Shown: one piece after another, positions 56,248-64,000 of the stretch
Layout of the letters: each line of letters starts with the position of its first letter
Position numbering within the stretch: position 1 is the stretch's first letter
Assembly: GCF_010548375.1 (NCBI RefSeq)
Contig: NZ_JAAGLY010000011.1
Coordinates: forward strand, 1-64,000
DNA: 64,000 nucleotides
From: Streptomyces sp. SID13726
GTDB taxonomy: Bacteria; Actinomycetota; Actinomycetes; Streptomycetales; Streptomycetaceae
Reading direction: 5' to 3'
Notes under the pieces: model-generated
The model's database searches: none
What the model was told of the DNA's origin: nothing
Seen by the model: the letters and a program-made list of their open reading frames with translations, nothing else
Made by a program: the position numbers and the translations under genes

Positions 56248-56900
56248 GCAGCAGGGAGCGGATCCTGGGCCGGGTGCGGCGCGCGCTGGCCGACGCGCCG
56301 GGCGAGGACACGCCGTTCGAGCGCGCGTATCTGCGGGAGCACGGCGACCGGAGCGTCGAGGAGACGGTGGAGCTGCTGGCCGAGAACCTCGCGGACTACC
56401 GGGCGATCGTGCACCGCTGCACGACGGCCGACCTGCCAGCGACCCTCGCCGGGATGCTGGCGGCCAGGGGTGCCGGGACGGTCCTCGTGCCGCCGGGCCT
56501 GGAGGCGTCGTGGCTGGCGGAGGCCGACGCGGAGCAGGTCCCCGACCGGGCCGGGAGCACCCCGCACGAGCTGGACCGGATCGACAGTGTGGTCACCGCG
56601 TGCGCGGTGGCCGTCGCCGAGACCGGCACCATCGTGCTGGACGGCGGCCCGGACCAGGGCCGGCGCCGGATCACCCTCGTCCCGGACCACCACATCTGTG
56701 TCGTACGGGTCCCCGATCAGGTCGTGTCCTCGGTACCGCAGGCCCTCGAACGCCTCGACCCGGTACGCCCGTTGACGTGGATCTCCGGTCCTTCGGCGAC
56801 CAGCGACATCGAGCTGGACCGGGTCGAGGGGGTGCACGGTCCGCGCACCCTGGAGGTGGTGCTGGTGGCGGATCAGGCCAGCGACGAGGTCACCTCGTAG
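56244..56900 (+). CDS. lutC: Lactate utilisation protein C
   Basis: 218 residues from a GTG overlapping the lutB stop (GTGA). LUD-domain signatures are SSRERILGRVRRALADAP at the N-terminus, CAVAVAETGTIVLDGGPDQGRR and the conserved LVPDHHICVVRVPDQVV, then WISGPSATSDIELDRVEGVHGPR. It is the third LutABC subunit. The 3' end overlaps the convergent rhamnosidase gene by 28 bp. No transcription terminator can lie between them. Confidence 0.94.
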   Translation: MSSRERILGRVRRALADAPGEDTPFERAYLREHGDRSVEETVELLAENLADYRAIVHRCTTADLPATLAGMLAARGAGTVLVPPGLEASWLAEADAEQVPDRAGSTPHELDRIDSVVTACAVAVAETGTIVLDGGPDQGRRRITLVPDHHICVVRVPDQVVSSVPQALERLDPVRPLTWISGPSATSDIELDRVEGVHGPRTLEVVLVADQASDEVTS

Positions 56901-59842
56901 CTGCCCGAGGGGAGTTCGTACGAGGCGACCCCTGCCTCGAAGCCGAGGTAGCGCACTCCGTCCACGTGTGACAGGGGTGTGCCGCCCTCGCGCACCGAGT
57001 CGGGGTCGGCCGTGGGGACGCCCAGGGTCGCGGTGCTGCCTGCGGGGACCGCGACCCGGTGGGTGAACTCGCCGTCCCGCACCGCCCATTCGCTGACGAT
57101 CTCGCCGTAGGGCGACAGGTGCGAGGAGGCGACCCGGGTGATCCTGCCGGTCGGGTCGAGGTGCGGGCGCAGGTGGAAGCGGCGGAAGCCCGGATGTGCC
57201 GGGTCCTTGGCGATGCCGGCCATGGTCTCGTACATCCACTCCATGATCGCGCCGTAGGAGTAGTGGTTGAACGAGTTCATCTCGACCGGCCCGAAGCCGT
57301 TCTCCTTCGAGTAGGAGTTCCAGCGCTCCCAGACCGTGGTCGCGCCGTTCTTCACCGAGTACAGCCAGGACGGCATGGCGTCCTGGTACAACACCTCGTA
57401 GGCCAGGCCGACTTGGCCTTCCGCGGTGAGGACCGGAGCCAGGACGTTCACGCCGAGGAAGCCGACCGAGAGGGTGTTCTCGGCGTAGCCGACGCGGGCG
57501 CTGTCGGGGTGGGCGGCCTTGTAGGCGGCGGAGTTGCCGATGTTCTCGGCGAGCAGCCGGACGAGCCCGCGCCGCTGGTCCTCGGTGTCGTAGAAGCCGA
57601 GTTTGAGGACCCAGAGCAGGGCGGTCTGGGTGTCGTCCTCGGGCTTGGCGGGGCTGTCGCCGGGGGTGAACGGCGGCGGGTCGCCCAGGCTGGAACGGAC
57701 CGTGAGGCGGCCGCCGTCGGTGCTCAGGTACTTGGCGACGAACGCCCTCTTGATGTGGGCGAACAGCTCCTCGTAGGCCCGGGCCTCGGCGGTGCGGCCG
57801 GTGCCGCGGGCCATGTCCGCCATGAGCAGGGCGCTGTAGCCGTAGTAGGCGTCGCTGATGAGCTGGGTGCTCGTGACCTGGAAGGCCAGCCAATCGCCGA
57901 AGACCGCGCCCTGGCCGGCGTAGGTGTCTCCGGTGCGGGCGCGGATCCAGTCCATGTAGGCGGTCATCGCGTCCCAGCTGCGGTCGACGAGGGTGGCGTC
58001 GCCGCTCATCTGCCACACGGTCCAGGGGACGACGACCCCGCAGTCCGCCCAACCGCTCGCCGGGACGGGCTCGTTGTAGCGGGAGCCGGGCGCGATCCAG
58101 GTGAACTGGGCGCCGTCGGTGCCGTAGGTGCGCTGCGACTCGATCAGGATGTCCTGGAAGTGGCTCAGGAAGCCGACCGCATCCGCGTTGTAGAGGCCGG
58201 TGTTGGCGAAGAGCTGGGTGTCGCCGCTCCAGCCGAGGCGCTCGTCGCGCTGGGGGCAGTCGGTGGGAATCCAGAGGTAGTTGCCGCGCTGGCCCCAACG
58301 GACGTTGCTGATCAGCTGGTTGACGTCGGGGTCGTCGGTGGTGACGGTGCCGATGTCGCGGAGGGCGGAGGTGGCGACCCTGCCGGTCAGTTCGGTGAGG
58401 GTGACGGTCTCGGTGGTGGTGACGCAGACGTGGCGGAAGCCGTAGAAGGTCAGGGAGTCCTGGTGGGTCTCGCCCTCGGGGTCGCCCTTGAGGATGTAGG
58501 TGCTGGTGGCCCCGGCGCTGCGGAGATTGGCCCGGTAGACCGAGCCCTCGGGGCCGTCGGCGCCCGCGCTGGTGTCGTTGAGCATCTCCCCCGGCTTGAA
58601 GGTGACTTGGGCGCCCGCCGGGCCGCGCAGGGTGTAGCGGGGGACGCCGACCAGGTTCTGGCCGAGGTCGATCACGACGGTGTCGCCGGGGTGCAGAGTG
58701 ACGGTCGCCGTGGCGGCCCGGGCCGGTTCGGTGACCGTGCGGGCCGGGTCGAGGACGAAGTCGTCGCCGCCCGTGTACACGGTGACCGACTGCGGTACGC
58801 GGTCCCACTCGGGCATCAGCCGGGCCGACTCGCCCGGGTAGGCGACCAACCGGGAGCCGGGGAACCGGGTGGTGAAGTCGTGTTCCTCGACTCCCGCCCA
58901 GGCCGAGGCGTCGAAGCCGTTCGCGGTCCAGCCGGGCAGCTCCGCGCGGGCGTCGTAGGTCTGGCCGTCGTAGATGTCGTCGGCGCGGTAGGGCCCGGTG
59001 TCGGTGGCACGCCAGTCGTCGCCGGGGGCCGTCACGACGGTCTGTGTCGAGCCGTCCTCGTAGCGGATCAGGAGCCGGGCCTTGAGGGCGAGGCGGTTGC
59101 CTGCCTCGGAGTAGTAGACGCTGTGCTCGGAGACCCGGCCGTTGTACCAGCCGTTGCCCAGCACGGCCGCGAGGGTGACCTGCCGCTCCCCCGCGAGCAG
59201 ATCCGTCACGTCGTAGGTGAAGTAGCTGACGGTGGTGTCGTAGTTGGTCCAGCCCGGGGTGAGCAGTTCCTGGGTGGTGCCGCCGTCCTGGGGCACGCCG
59301 ACGCGGTGGCCGTTGACGTGGACGTCGTACACGCCGAGCGCGGACACGTACAGCCTGGCTTCGCGGACGCCGTCGTGCGTGAGTTCCGTCTGGTTCCGCA
59401 GCAGGGGTGCGCCCGCGCTGTTGGGTGCCTTGCCCGCCATGGTGATCCAGCGGGCGCCGTCCCAGCCGTCGACGCCGTCGGTGCCGAGCAGGCCGGTCTC
59501 GAAGTGGGCGGGCGGTGCGGCCGGGAGCCGGTGGTCGTGTTCGTCCCAGAGCTGGACCGTCCAGTGGTAGCGCGTCGAGGCGTGCAGCTCCGGGCCCGCG
59601 TAGCGCACGGCCACGGAGTCCGCAGAGTCGACGCGGCCGCTGTCCCAGACGTCCGCGCCGGCGTCGGTCAGGCGGTCGGGCGAGGAGGCGACCAGGAGGC
59701 GGTACGCCGTCTGGCGGCGGCCTCGGACCCGGGAGGCGGTGCGCCAGCCGAATCTCGGGCGGGGTTCGTCCACGCCGAGCGGGTCGACGCGGTGCTCCAC
59801 GGTGAGGCCCTCGACGGCGGTGCGGTCGACTGCGTCGGTCAT
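56873..59842 (-). CDS. Intracellular GH78 alpha-L-rhamnosidase
   Basis: 989 residues, complete GH78 architecture. N-terminal beta-domains begin VDPLGVDEPRPRFGWRTAS (Bac_rhamnosid_N). The (alpha/alpha)6 catalytic core contains IPTDCPQRDERLGWSGDTQLFANTGLYN (general-acid Asp/Glu region), GWADCGVVVPWTVWQMSGD, GDWLAFQ and MNSFNHYSYGAIMEWMYETMAGI. A C-terminal beta-sandwich closes the protein. No signal peptide is present, so it should act on imported rhamnosides or oligosaccharides and feed free rhamnose to RhaM/RhaI. Two LacI-type boxes flank its predicted promoter, linking it to the rhamnose regulon. Confidence 0.95.
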   Translation of the reverse strand: MTDAVDRTAVEGLTVEHRVDPLGVDEPRPRFGWRTASRVRGRRQTAYRLLVASSPDRLTDAGADVWDSGRVDSADSVAVRYAGPELHASTRYHWTVQLWDEHDHRLPAAPPAHFETGLLGTDGVDGWDGARWITMAGKAPNSAGAPLLRNQTELTHDGVREARLYVSALGVYDVHVNGHRVGVPQDGGTTQELLTPGWTNYDTTVSYFTYDVTDLLAGERQVTLAAVLGNGWYNGRVSEHSVYYSEAGNRLALKARLLIRYEDGSTQTVVTAPGDDWRATDTGPYRADDIYDGQTYDARAELPGWTANGFDASAWAGVEEHDFTTRFPGSRLVAYPGESARLMPEWDRVPQSVTVYTGGDDFVLDPARTVTEPARAATATVTLHPGDTVVIDLGQNLVGVPRYTLRGPAGAQVTFKPGEMLNDTSAGADGPEGSVYRANLRSAGATSTYILKGDPEGETHQDSLTFYGFRHVCVTTTETVTLTELTGRVATSALRDIGTVTTDDPDVNQLISNVRWGQRGNYLWIPTDCPQRDERLGWSGDTQLFANTGLYNADAVGFLSHFQDILIESQRTYGTDGAQFTWIAPGSRYNEPVPASGWADCGVVVPWTVWQMSGDATLVDRSWDAMTAYMDWIRARTGDTYAGQGAVFGDWLAFQVTSTQLISDAYYGYSALLMADMARGTGRTAEARAYEELFAHIKRAFVAKYLSTDGGRLTVRSSLGDPPPFTPGDSPAKPEDDTQTALLWVLKLGFYDTEDQRRGLVRLLAENIGNSAAYKAAHPDSARVGYAENTLSVGFLGVNVLAPVLTAEGQVGLAYEVLYQDAMPSWLYSVKNGATTVWERWNSYSKENGFGPVEMNSFNHYSYGAIMEWMYETMAGIAKDPAHPGFRRFHLRPHLDPTGRITRVASSHLSPYGEIVSEWAVRDGEFTHRVAVPAGSTATLGVPTADPDSVREGGTPLSHVDGVRYLGFEAGVASYELPSGSYEVTSSLA

Positions 59843-59869
59843 CGCGTTGTCCCTTCGGCCGGTGCGGGT

Positions 59870-59881
59870 TGTATCGATTCA
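59870..59881. promoter_or_regulatory. LacI-type box downstream of the rhamnosidase promoter
   Basis: On the minus strand, TGAATCGATACA, matching 10 of 12 positions of TGAATCGTTTCA at rhaI. It lies at about +10 to +21 of the predicted rhamnosidase transcript, the same relative position as at the importer promoter. Confidence 0.5.
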
Positions 59882-59897
59882 GCACGGTCGGCGGTCG

Positions 59898-59926
59898 AAG
59901 CTAGTGGCCTGCCTGACACGTGTCTA
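59898..59926 (-). promoter_or_regulatory. Predicted promoter of the alpha-rhamnosidase gene
   Basis: On the minus strand, -35 TAGACA (59926-59921) and -10 TAGCTT (59903-59898) with a 17-bp spacer. Confidence 0.5.
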
Positions 59927-59960
59927 CGGGTTCGGCAGAAGAATTCGCCGCGGGGCGTGC

Positions 59961-59975
59961 GTTGAAACCGTTCAC
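59961..59975. promoter_or_regulatory. LacI-type box upstream of the rhamnosidase
   Basis: On the minus strand, GTGAACGGTTTCAAC, identical to the importer box (GTGAAAGGTTTCAAC) except for one base. It lies about 120 bp upstream of the rhamnosidase start and 78 bp upstream of the divergent ABC ATPase start. Confidence 0.7.
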
Positions 59976-60052
59976 CGGCGGATCCCCGGCCGCGCCAGCC
60001 GGTGGGACCCCGTTGATGGGCGGGCCGGGGGCCACGCCGTTAGCGTGAGGAC

Positions 60053-61207
60053 ATGATCCGGTTCGAGCAGGTCACCAAGCGGTATCCGGACGGTACGACG
60101 GCGGTGGACGACCTGAGTTTCGAGGTGTCCGAGGGTGAGCTGGTCACCCTCGTGGGCCCGTCGGGCTGTGGCAAGACGACGACGATGATGATGGTCAACC
60201 GGCTGATCGAGCCGACCTCGGGGCGGATCTTCGTGAACGGCGAGGACATCGCCGGCGTCGACCCGGTCCGGCTGCGGCGGCGCATCGGCTACGTCATCCA
60301 GCAGGTCGGGCTCTTCCCGCACCGCACGATCCTCGACAACACGGCGACCGTGCCCTCCCTGGTGGGCTGGAAGCGGGCGAAGGCGCGGGTGCGGGCCGCC
60401 GAGCTGCTGGATCTGGTGGGCCTGGACCCGAAGACGTACGGGCCGCGCTATCCGGAGCAGTTGTCGGGCGGTCAGCGGCAGCGGGTCGGGGTGGCGCGGG
60501 CGCTGGCCGCCGATCCGCCGGTGCTGCTGATGGACGAGCCGTTCGGTGCGGTGGACCCGGTGGTGCGGGAGCAGTTGCAGGAGGAGTTCCTGCGGATGCA
60601 GGCCGCGGTGCGCAAGACGGTGTTGCTGGTCACGCACGACATCGAGGAGGCCGTGCGGCTCGGTGACCGGATCGCCGTGTACGGACAGGGGCGGATCGAG
60701 CAGTTCGACACGCCCGGGGCGGTGCTGGGGCGGCCTTCGACGCCGTACGTGGCCGAGTTCGTCGGTGCGGACCGTGGGCTGAAGCGGCTGTCCGTCACGG
60801 AGATCGAGCCGGACGATCTGGAGCAGCCGCCGGTCGCGCGTCTGGACGAGCCGGGTGAGCGGGCGGCGGAGCGGTTGCGGGCCGAGGGGGCGCGGTGGGC
60901 CGTGGTGCTCGACGCGCACGGTGATCTGCACGGGTGGGTGGGTATCGACGATCTCGGTGCGGGTGCGTCGGTGGGTGACCGGGCGCGGCGGATGAACGCG
61001 TGGGTGCCGGTGGGGGCGCCCTTGAAGCAGGCGTTCGGGGTGATGCTCCAGCATGACGCGGGGTGGGTGGCCGTGGTGGACGGTTCGCGGTTCATGGGGG
61101 TGCTCACGCCGGCGAAGCTGCATGAGGCGCTGAGGCGGTCGGTGGACGCCGACGCGTTGGGAGTGGCGCGTGGGGAGGTGCCGTTCGACTCGGTCGCGGA
61201 CGCGTAG
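60053..61207 (+). CDS. Osmoprotectant (glycine betaine/choline-type) ABC transporter ATPase
   Basis: 384 residues. ABC motifs are Walker A GPSGCGKTTTMMMVNRL, Q-loop VIQQVGLFPHRTILDN, signature LSGGQRQRVGVARALA and Walker B LLMDEPFGAVDPVVREQLQ. From about residue 245 a regulatory extension with a CBS-like half (APLKQAFGVMLQHDAGWVAVVDGSRFMGVLTPAKLHEAL) follows, as in OpuCA/OpuAA/ProV. It would energise compatible-solute uptake. The matching permease and binding protein start about 1.7 kb to the right on the opposite strand, an unusual split. TAGCGT ends 6 nt before the ATG. Confidence 0.9.
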   Translation: MIRFEQVTKRYPDGTTAVDDLSFEVSEGELVTLVGPSGCGKTTTMMMVNRLIEPTSGRIFVNGEDIAGVDPVRLRRRIGYVIQQVGLFPHRTILDNTATVPSLVGWKRAKARVRAAELLDLVGLDPKTYGPRYPEQLSGGQRQRVGVARALAADPPVLLMDEPFGAVDPVVREQLQEEFLRMQAAVRKTVLLVTHDIEEAVRLGDRIAVYGQGRIEQFDTPGAVLGRPSTPYVAEFVGADRGLKRLSVTEIEPDDLEQPPVARLDEPGERAAERLRAEGARWAVVLDAHGDLHGWVGIDDLGAGASVGDRARRMNAWVPVGAPLKQAFGVMLQHDAGWVAVVDGSRFMGVLTPAKLHEALRRSVDADALGVARGEVPFDSVADA

Positions 61208-61309
61208 GCGGGCATGCGTCGCCGTCACACAGTTGCTGCGCCGTCGTAGCTGGTCAGTGGCGTACGGCGGATCACGGGCATGCGGCGGAGCCGCACGGCA
61301 CGGCCCCGC

Positions 61310-62227
61310 TCAGGTGCTCCCTGTCCGCTTGCGAGGTGTGTCCCGTCGGAGGATTCCGAAGGCCCACCGCTCGTTGAAGCCCGCGACGAAGCCGATGGCG
61401 CACCAGAAGGACCAGAACCGGGTGCCCGGGACGGCCTGTCCGGCCGGCAGGCAGACGTCGGCCGCCGTGGTCGGGATCTCGACGACCGGCACGATGCCGC
61501 CGCTGAGCACCAGGTAGACGGCCGTCGCGAGGATCCAGCCGACGAACACGCGGTAGACGCCCTCGTGACGCATCCGCCGGGCCAGCTGTCGGGCCGGTAC
61601 CTGTGCGCTTCCCGGTCCTGTCGCCTGACGGCACGCCAGTTCCTCGGCACTGACCCTCAGCCGGACGAGCACGCTCAGCACCGCGCCCAGGGCGCCCACC
61701 CCGCCCGCGGCGAACACGCCCAGCAGGCCCCAGCGGTCGCCGCAGCCGAGGGTGACGCCGAGCAGGTGGAGGGCGGGCACACCGGCCAGGAGCGGGACGG
61801 CCAGCAGCAGCACCCCGGCGAGGGCGCCCAGGCCCAGGCCGACGTTGAGTCCCCGGGCCACGGCGGTGGCCCGGTCCTGCTCCAGCCAGGCGTGCACGTC
61901 GGCGAGTTCCTGGTCGAGGTAGCCACGCACGTAGTCGGCGGACTTCGGGCCGCTGTCGTCGAGCACGTTGCGCAGGGCCCTGGTCAGGGTCTGCCGCACG
62001 GCCTGGCGGGTCGTGCGGTCGAACGCGCACTGCGAGGTCCCGAGCGCCCGCTCCATCCCCAGGTGCTGCGCCGGGTACGCCTCGCAGAAGGCCTTGTAGG
62101 CCACCTCGTCGTCGGGTCGTCGTACCAGCTCCGCCAGCCGCACGGGCCGCCGCTCGATCTCCGCCCCGCCGAACATCTCTCTCGACCGACGCCACCATGG
62201 GCGCCGTCCCCCGTGGTTGTCCCCCAT
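61310..62227 (-). CDS. Hypothetical membrane protein
   Basis: 305 residues from the ATG at 62227, supported by a -35 TTCACG, 17-bp spacer and -10 TACACC ending 6 nt before it (leaderless); an ATG at 62272 would add 15 residues. The N-terminal ~120 residues are soluble and charged (RPVRLAELVRRPDDEVAYKAFCEAYPAQ; TRALRNVLDDSGPKSADYVRGYLDQEL). Four hydrophobic segments follow, at about 125-150, 160-185, 228-245 and 270-290. The protein ends basic (RRDTPRKR). No family is recognised. It lies convergent to the ABC ATPase. Confidence 0.65.
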   Translation of the reverse strand: MGDNHGGRRPWWRRSREMFGGAEIERRPVRLAELVRRPDDEVAYKAFCEAYPAQHLGMERALGTSQCAFDRTTRQAVRQTLTRALRNVLDDSGPKSADYVRGYLDQELADVHAWLEQDRATAVARGLNVGLGLGALAGVLLLAVPLLAGVPALHLLGVTLGCGDRWGLLGVFAAGGVGALGAVLSVLVRLRVSAEELACRQATGPGSAQVPARQLARRMRHEGVYRVFVGWILATAVYLVLSGGIVPVVEIPTTAADVCLPAGQAVPGTRFWSFWCAIGFVAGFNERWAFGILRRDTPRKRTGST

Positions 62228-62310
62228 GAACCGGGTGTACCGGCCGCGCCCCGCCCCGTGAAGCCCCGTCATCGCACCAGTACGGTCACCGGCGTCACGG
62301 AGTCGTCACG

Positions 62311-62904
62311 TCAGCTGTAGACGATCGGGCAGCCGCGGCGCAGGGAGTGCTGGGCGGCACGCAGGTACACGGCGACGTAGAAGGCGGTGTCCAGGTCCTC
62401 GCCCCACGGTCCGGGCCGGGCGGCGGCCACCCGCTCGGCGTCGCCTTCGAGGAACCAGAAGGTGAGGTCGAGGTTGTCGCAGGTCTCGGGTATCTCGTCC
62501 AGCGGCAACCGCACGGCCTCGGCCAGCTGTTGCGCCAGGCCCAGGATCTTCGGGGCTCCGGCGATCACCGTGGTGTCGGAGTAGGGGGACTCCACCGGCA
62601 GTTCGATCTCCGTGTCGAGCGGCACCGGCACCAGTACCGACCAGTCGAGGAGGGACTCCGGCTCGCCGGGTGCCAGCCGTGCACGGGCCAACTCGAGGAA
62701 GCCCTGCATCGACGGCACCAGCTTCTCCTCGAACCGCTGCCCCGACCCGCGGTCGAACTCGGTCGCCTCGGGCACGGACTCGTACGGCGGCAGCCCCCGG
62801 CTGCGCAGCTCTTCGTTCAGCCCCGAGGCGACGGCCCCCCGGCCCTCCTCCTCGTCGGCGTCGAACCACTCCTGCGCGGCCACACTCACCAGATAGATCC
62901 CCAT
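62311..62904 (-). CDS. Hypothetical soluble protein
   Basis: 197 residues from the ATG at 62904. TACGTT lies 7 nt upstream, suggesting a leaderless transcript. The protein is acidic with repeated LP and VP turns (GIYLVSVAAQEWFDADEEEGRG; SVLVPVPLDTEIELPVESPYSDTTVIAG) and a C-terminal DLDTAFYVAVYLRAAQHSLRRGCPIVYS. It contains no signal peptide or membrane helix. No family is recognised; such proteins are frequent single genes in Streptomyces. It sits between the binding-protein gene and a membrane protein on the same strand. Confidence 0.65.
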   Translation of the reverse strand: MGIYLVSVAAQEWFDADEEEGRGAVASGLNEELRSRGLPPYESVPEATEFDRGSGQRFEEKLVPSMQGFLELARARLAPGEPESLLDWSVLVPVPLDTEIELPVESPYSDTTVIAGAPKILGLAQQLAEAVRLPLDEIPETCDNLDLTFWFLEGDAERVAAARPGPWGEDLDTAFYVAVYLRAAQHSLRRGCPIVYS

Positions 62905-62946
62905 GCCCCGAAACGTACAGGGCAGCACTGACAACGCCCCCGCGCG

Positions 62947-63885
62947 TCACTTCAGCAGGCCCTTGTCCTCCAGGTAGTTCCGGGCCACGTCCGACGCCAA
63001 CCGCCGCCAGCTGTCGACCTGTTGGTTCATCGACGCGAGGTCGGCCGTGGTCAGGACGTCGTTCAGTGCGCCCAGGGCCCTGGTGACACCCTCGGCGCCC
63101 GCGCGGGAGCGGTTCACCACCGGGACGACGTAGTCGGCGTTCTGGAGGTGCTTGTCGTCGGCCAGCAGCACCAGGCCGAAGTCGTCCAGCGTGGCGTCCG
63201 TCGTGGTCGTCAGCACCATCTGGTCCTGGCCGCTCTGCACGGCCCGTTTGGCCTGGGTCGTGCCGACGCCCTTGGGGTCGACACCGGTGACGTCGATGCC
63301 GTAGGTCTTCTTCAACCCCGGTTCGCAGTACGGCCGTTGCACGCACTCGTCGCCCGCCGCGAGCCGCACCTCAAGCCCCGAGGCGCCCAGGTCGCTCAGC
63401 GTCCTCAGCCGGTGCTCGCGGGCGTAGGACGCGCTCACGGCGAAGGCGTTCTGGTCGACCGCCCGGCCCGGGTCGAGGACGGTGAGGCCGCGCGGGGTCG
63501 CCAGTTTCCGCAGGGCCTTCATGGTGGCGTCGAGGTCAGGTGAGCCGACCGGCGGTGCGTCGGCGCCGTTGGTCTTGGCGTTGAGCCAGTCGGCGAAGGT
63601 GGCCGCGTACTCGGGCACGACGTCGATCTGACCGGACTCCAGGGCCGGTTCGTACAGTTCGCGGTTGGCGACGGTGAGCAGGGAGGTGTCGTATCCGGCC
63701 CGCTCCAGGAGCTGGGAGTACATCTGGGCGAGCAGGTCGCTCTCGGTGAACCCGGCGGACCCGATGGTCAGATGGTGGCTGTCGCCGGGCGGCGCGGTGA
63801 CCTCGCCCTGGGTCTCCAGGGACGGGCCGGTCGAGCAGCCCGTGAGGAGCAGTGCGGCGGCCAGGGCTCCGGCGGCGCGTCTCAT
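62947..63885 (-). CDS. Osmoprotectant ABC transporter substrate-binding lipoprotein (OpuAC/OsmF-like)
   Basis: 312 residues from the ATG at 63885 (GGGGAGGGG upstream). Lipobox LLLTGC (Cys17). The binding fold is of the glycine betaine/choline/QAT type: HHLTIGSAGFTESDLLAQMYSQLLERAGY, YEPALESGQIDVVPEYAATFADWLN, DQNAFAVSASYAREH, and DQMVLTTTTDATLDDFGLVLLADD. It is translated with overlap (ATGA) from the permease gene. It should deliver compatible solutes or related quaternary amines to that permease. Confidence 0.92.
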   Translation of the reverse strand: MRRAAGALAAALLLTGCSTGPSLETQGEVTAPPGDSHHLTIGSAGFTESDLLAQMYSQLLERAGYDTSLLTVANRELYEPALESGQIDVVPEYAATFADWLNAKTNGADAPPVGSPDLDATMKALRKLATPRGLTVLDPGRAVDQNAFAVSASYAREHRLRTLSDLGASGLEVRLAAGDECVQRPYCEPGLKKTYGIDVTGVDPKGVGTTQAKRAVQSGQDQMVLTTTTDATLDDFGLVLLADDKHLQNADYVVPVVNRSRAGAEGVTRALGALNDVLTTADLASMNQQVDSWRRLASDVARNYLEDKGLLK

Positions 63886-64000
63886 CGTGCCCCTCCCCTG
63901 GTCCACCGGGGCGCCAGGCGTTCCGCGGCCTCGAAGACCCCCTCCACCAGCAGCGCGAACAGGGCGACCAGCACCGCGCCGGCCACCACCTGGGGCGTGC
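63882..64000 (-). CDS. Osmoprotectant ABC transporter permease (3' end only)
   Basis: Only the last 38 codons are in the window. They read TPQVVAGAVLVALFALLVEG, then VFEAAERLAPRW and a basic end, a final transmembrane helix plus short cytoplasmic tail like OpuCB/OpuCD permeases. The stop overlaps the start of the binding-protein gene by 4 bp, which supports its assignment to the same transporter. Confidence 0.75.
   Translation of the reverse strand, partial: TPQVVAGAVLVALFALLVEGVFEAAERLAPRWTRGGAR

Noticed and set aside
55887..59885. A 1332-codon minus-strand frame and a 968-codon plus-strand frame over the rhamnosidase
   Set aside because: Low-complexity shadow translations; the frame ending at 56873 carries all GH78 motifs.
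1..64000. CRISPR arrays, tRNA/rRNA genes, insertion sequences, prophage or biosynthetic megasynthase
   Set aside because: No regularly spaced repeats, cloverleaf-like sequence, transposase or integrase motifs, or PKS/NRPS domains were seen on reading both strands.

Overview
The window looks like chromosomal DNA of a Streptomyces-type actinomycete. Base composition is very GC-rich, codon third positions are almost all G or C, and long antisense open frames run through most genes. GTG and TTG starts, Shine-Dalgarno-free ATGs just after TANNNT boxes, a TTA-ended gene, DUF5999, a CGNR regulator and several P450s also fit. About 60 genes or gene remnants are present. No rRNA, tRNA, CRISPR, prophage or transposase was seen. 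Three loci are broken: a frameshifted Mrp-like membrane gene, a deleted epimerase and a one-base-frameshifted hypothetical gene.

Left part (1-22.9 kb) is mixed accessory and housekeeping content. It holds a partial TetR regulator and a GlxA/AraC-type regulator divergent from an MDR oxidoreductase. An aldehyde dehydrogenase-alcohol dehydrogenase operon lies divergent from a MarR regulator, with two near-identical palindromes between them. Next come a STAS anti-anti-sigma protein whose last sense codon is TTA, a PRPP synthetase divergent from a ribosome-protection GTPase, and a P450 whose ExxR glutamate is glutamine. A secreted GH16 glucanase with a DasR-like box follows, then a PHP/HAD/FUSC operon, an SDR under a MerR-type promoter, a VanX-like dipeptidase, a ROK regulator and a small-molecule kinase.

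Middle part (22.9-41.3 kb) begins with a self-sufficient CYP102-type P450-reductase fusion divergent from a PAS/LuxR-like regulator. It continues with DUF3626, a quinone oxidoreductase divergent from a CGNR regulator with three copies of one operator, a second FUSC protein, a Tat lipoprotein lactonase, and a DUF2470 protein behind a 19-bp iron box. A TetR/heme-only P450 divergent pair, a Cys-rich pentapeptide-repeat protein, an ECF41-like sigma factor, a lipoprotein, a PIG-L deacetylase and an S33 peptidase complete it.

Right part (41.3-59.9 kb) is a complete L-rhamnose system: LacI-type regulator, secreted BNR-family protein (candidate polysaccharide lyase), mutarotase, ABC importer (binding protein, two permeases, double ATPase), isomerase, fused aldolase/dehydrogenase, kinase and an intracellular GH78 alpha-L-rhamnosidase. 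LutABC follows directly and would oxidise the L-lactate made from L-lactaldehyde. Three promoters in this region (importer operon, isomerase operon, rhamnosidase) each carry the same LacI-type box just downstream of the predicted start site, which makes a readable local regulon.

The right edge (60.0-64 kb) carries parts of an OpuC/ProU-type osmoprotectant importer (ATPase, binding lipoprotein, permease end) around two unknown genes. All functions are read from sequence motifs and family knowledge; no searches were run.
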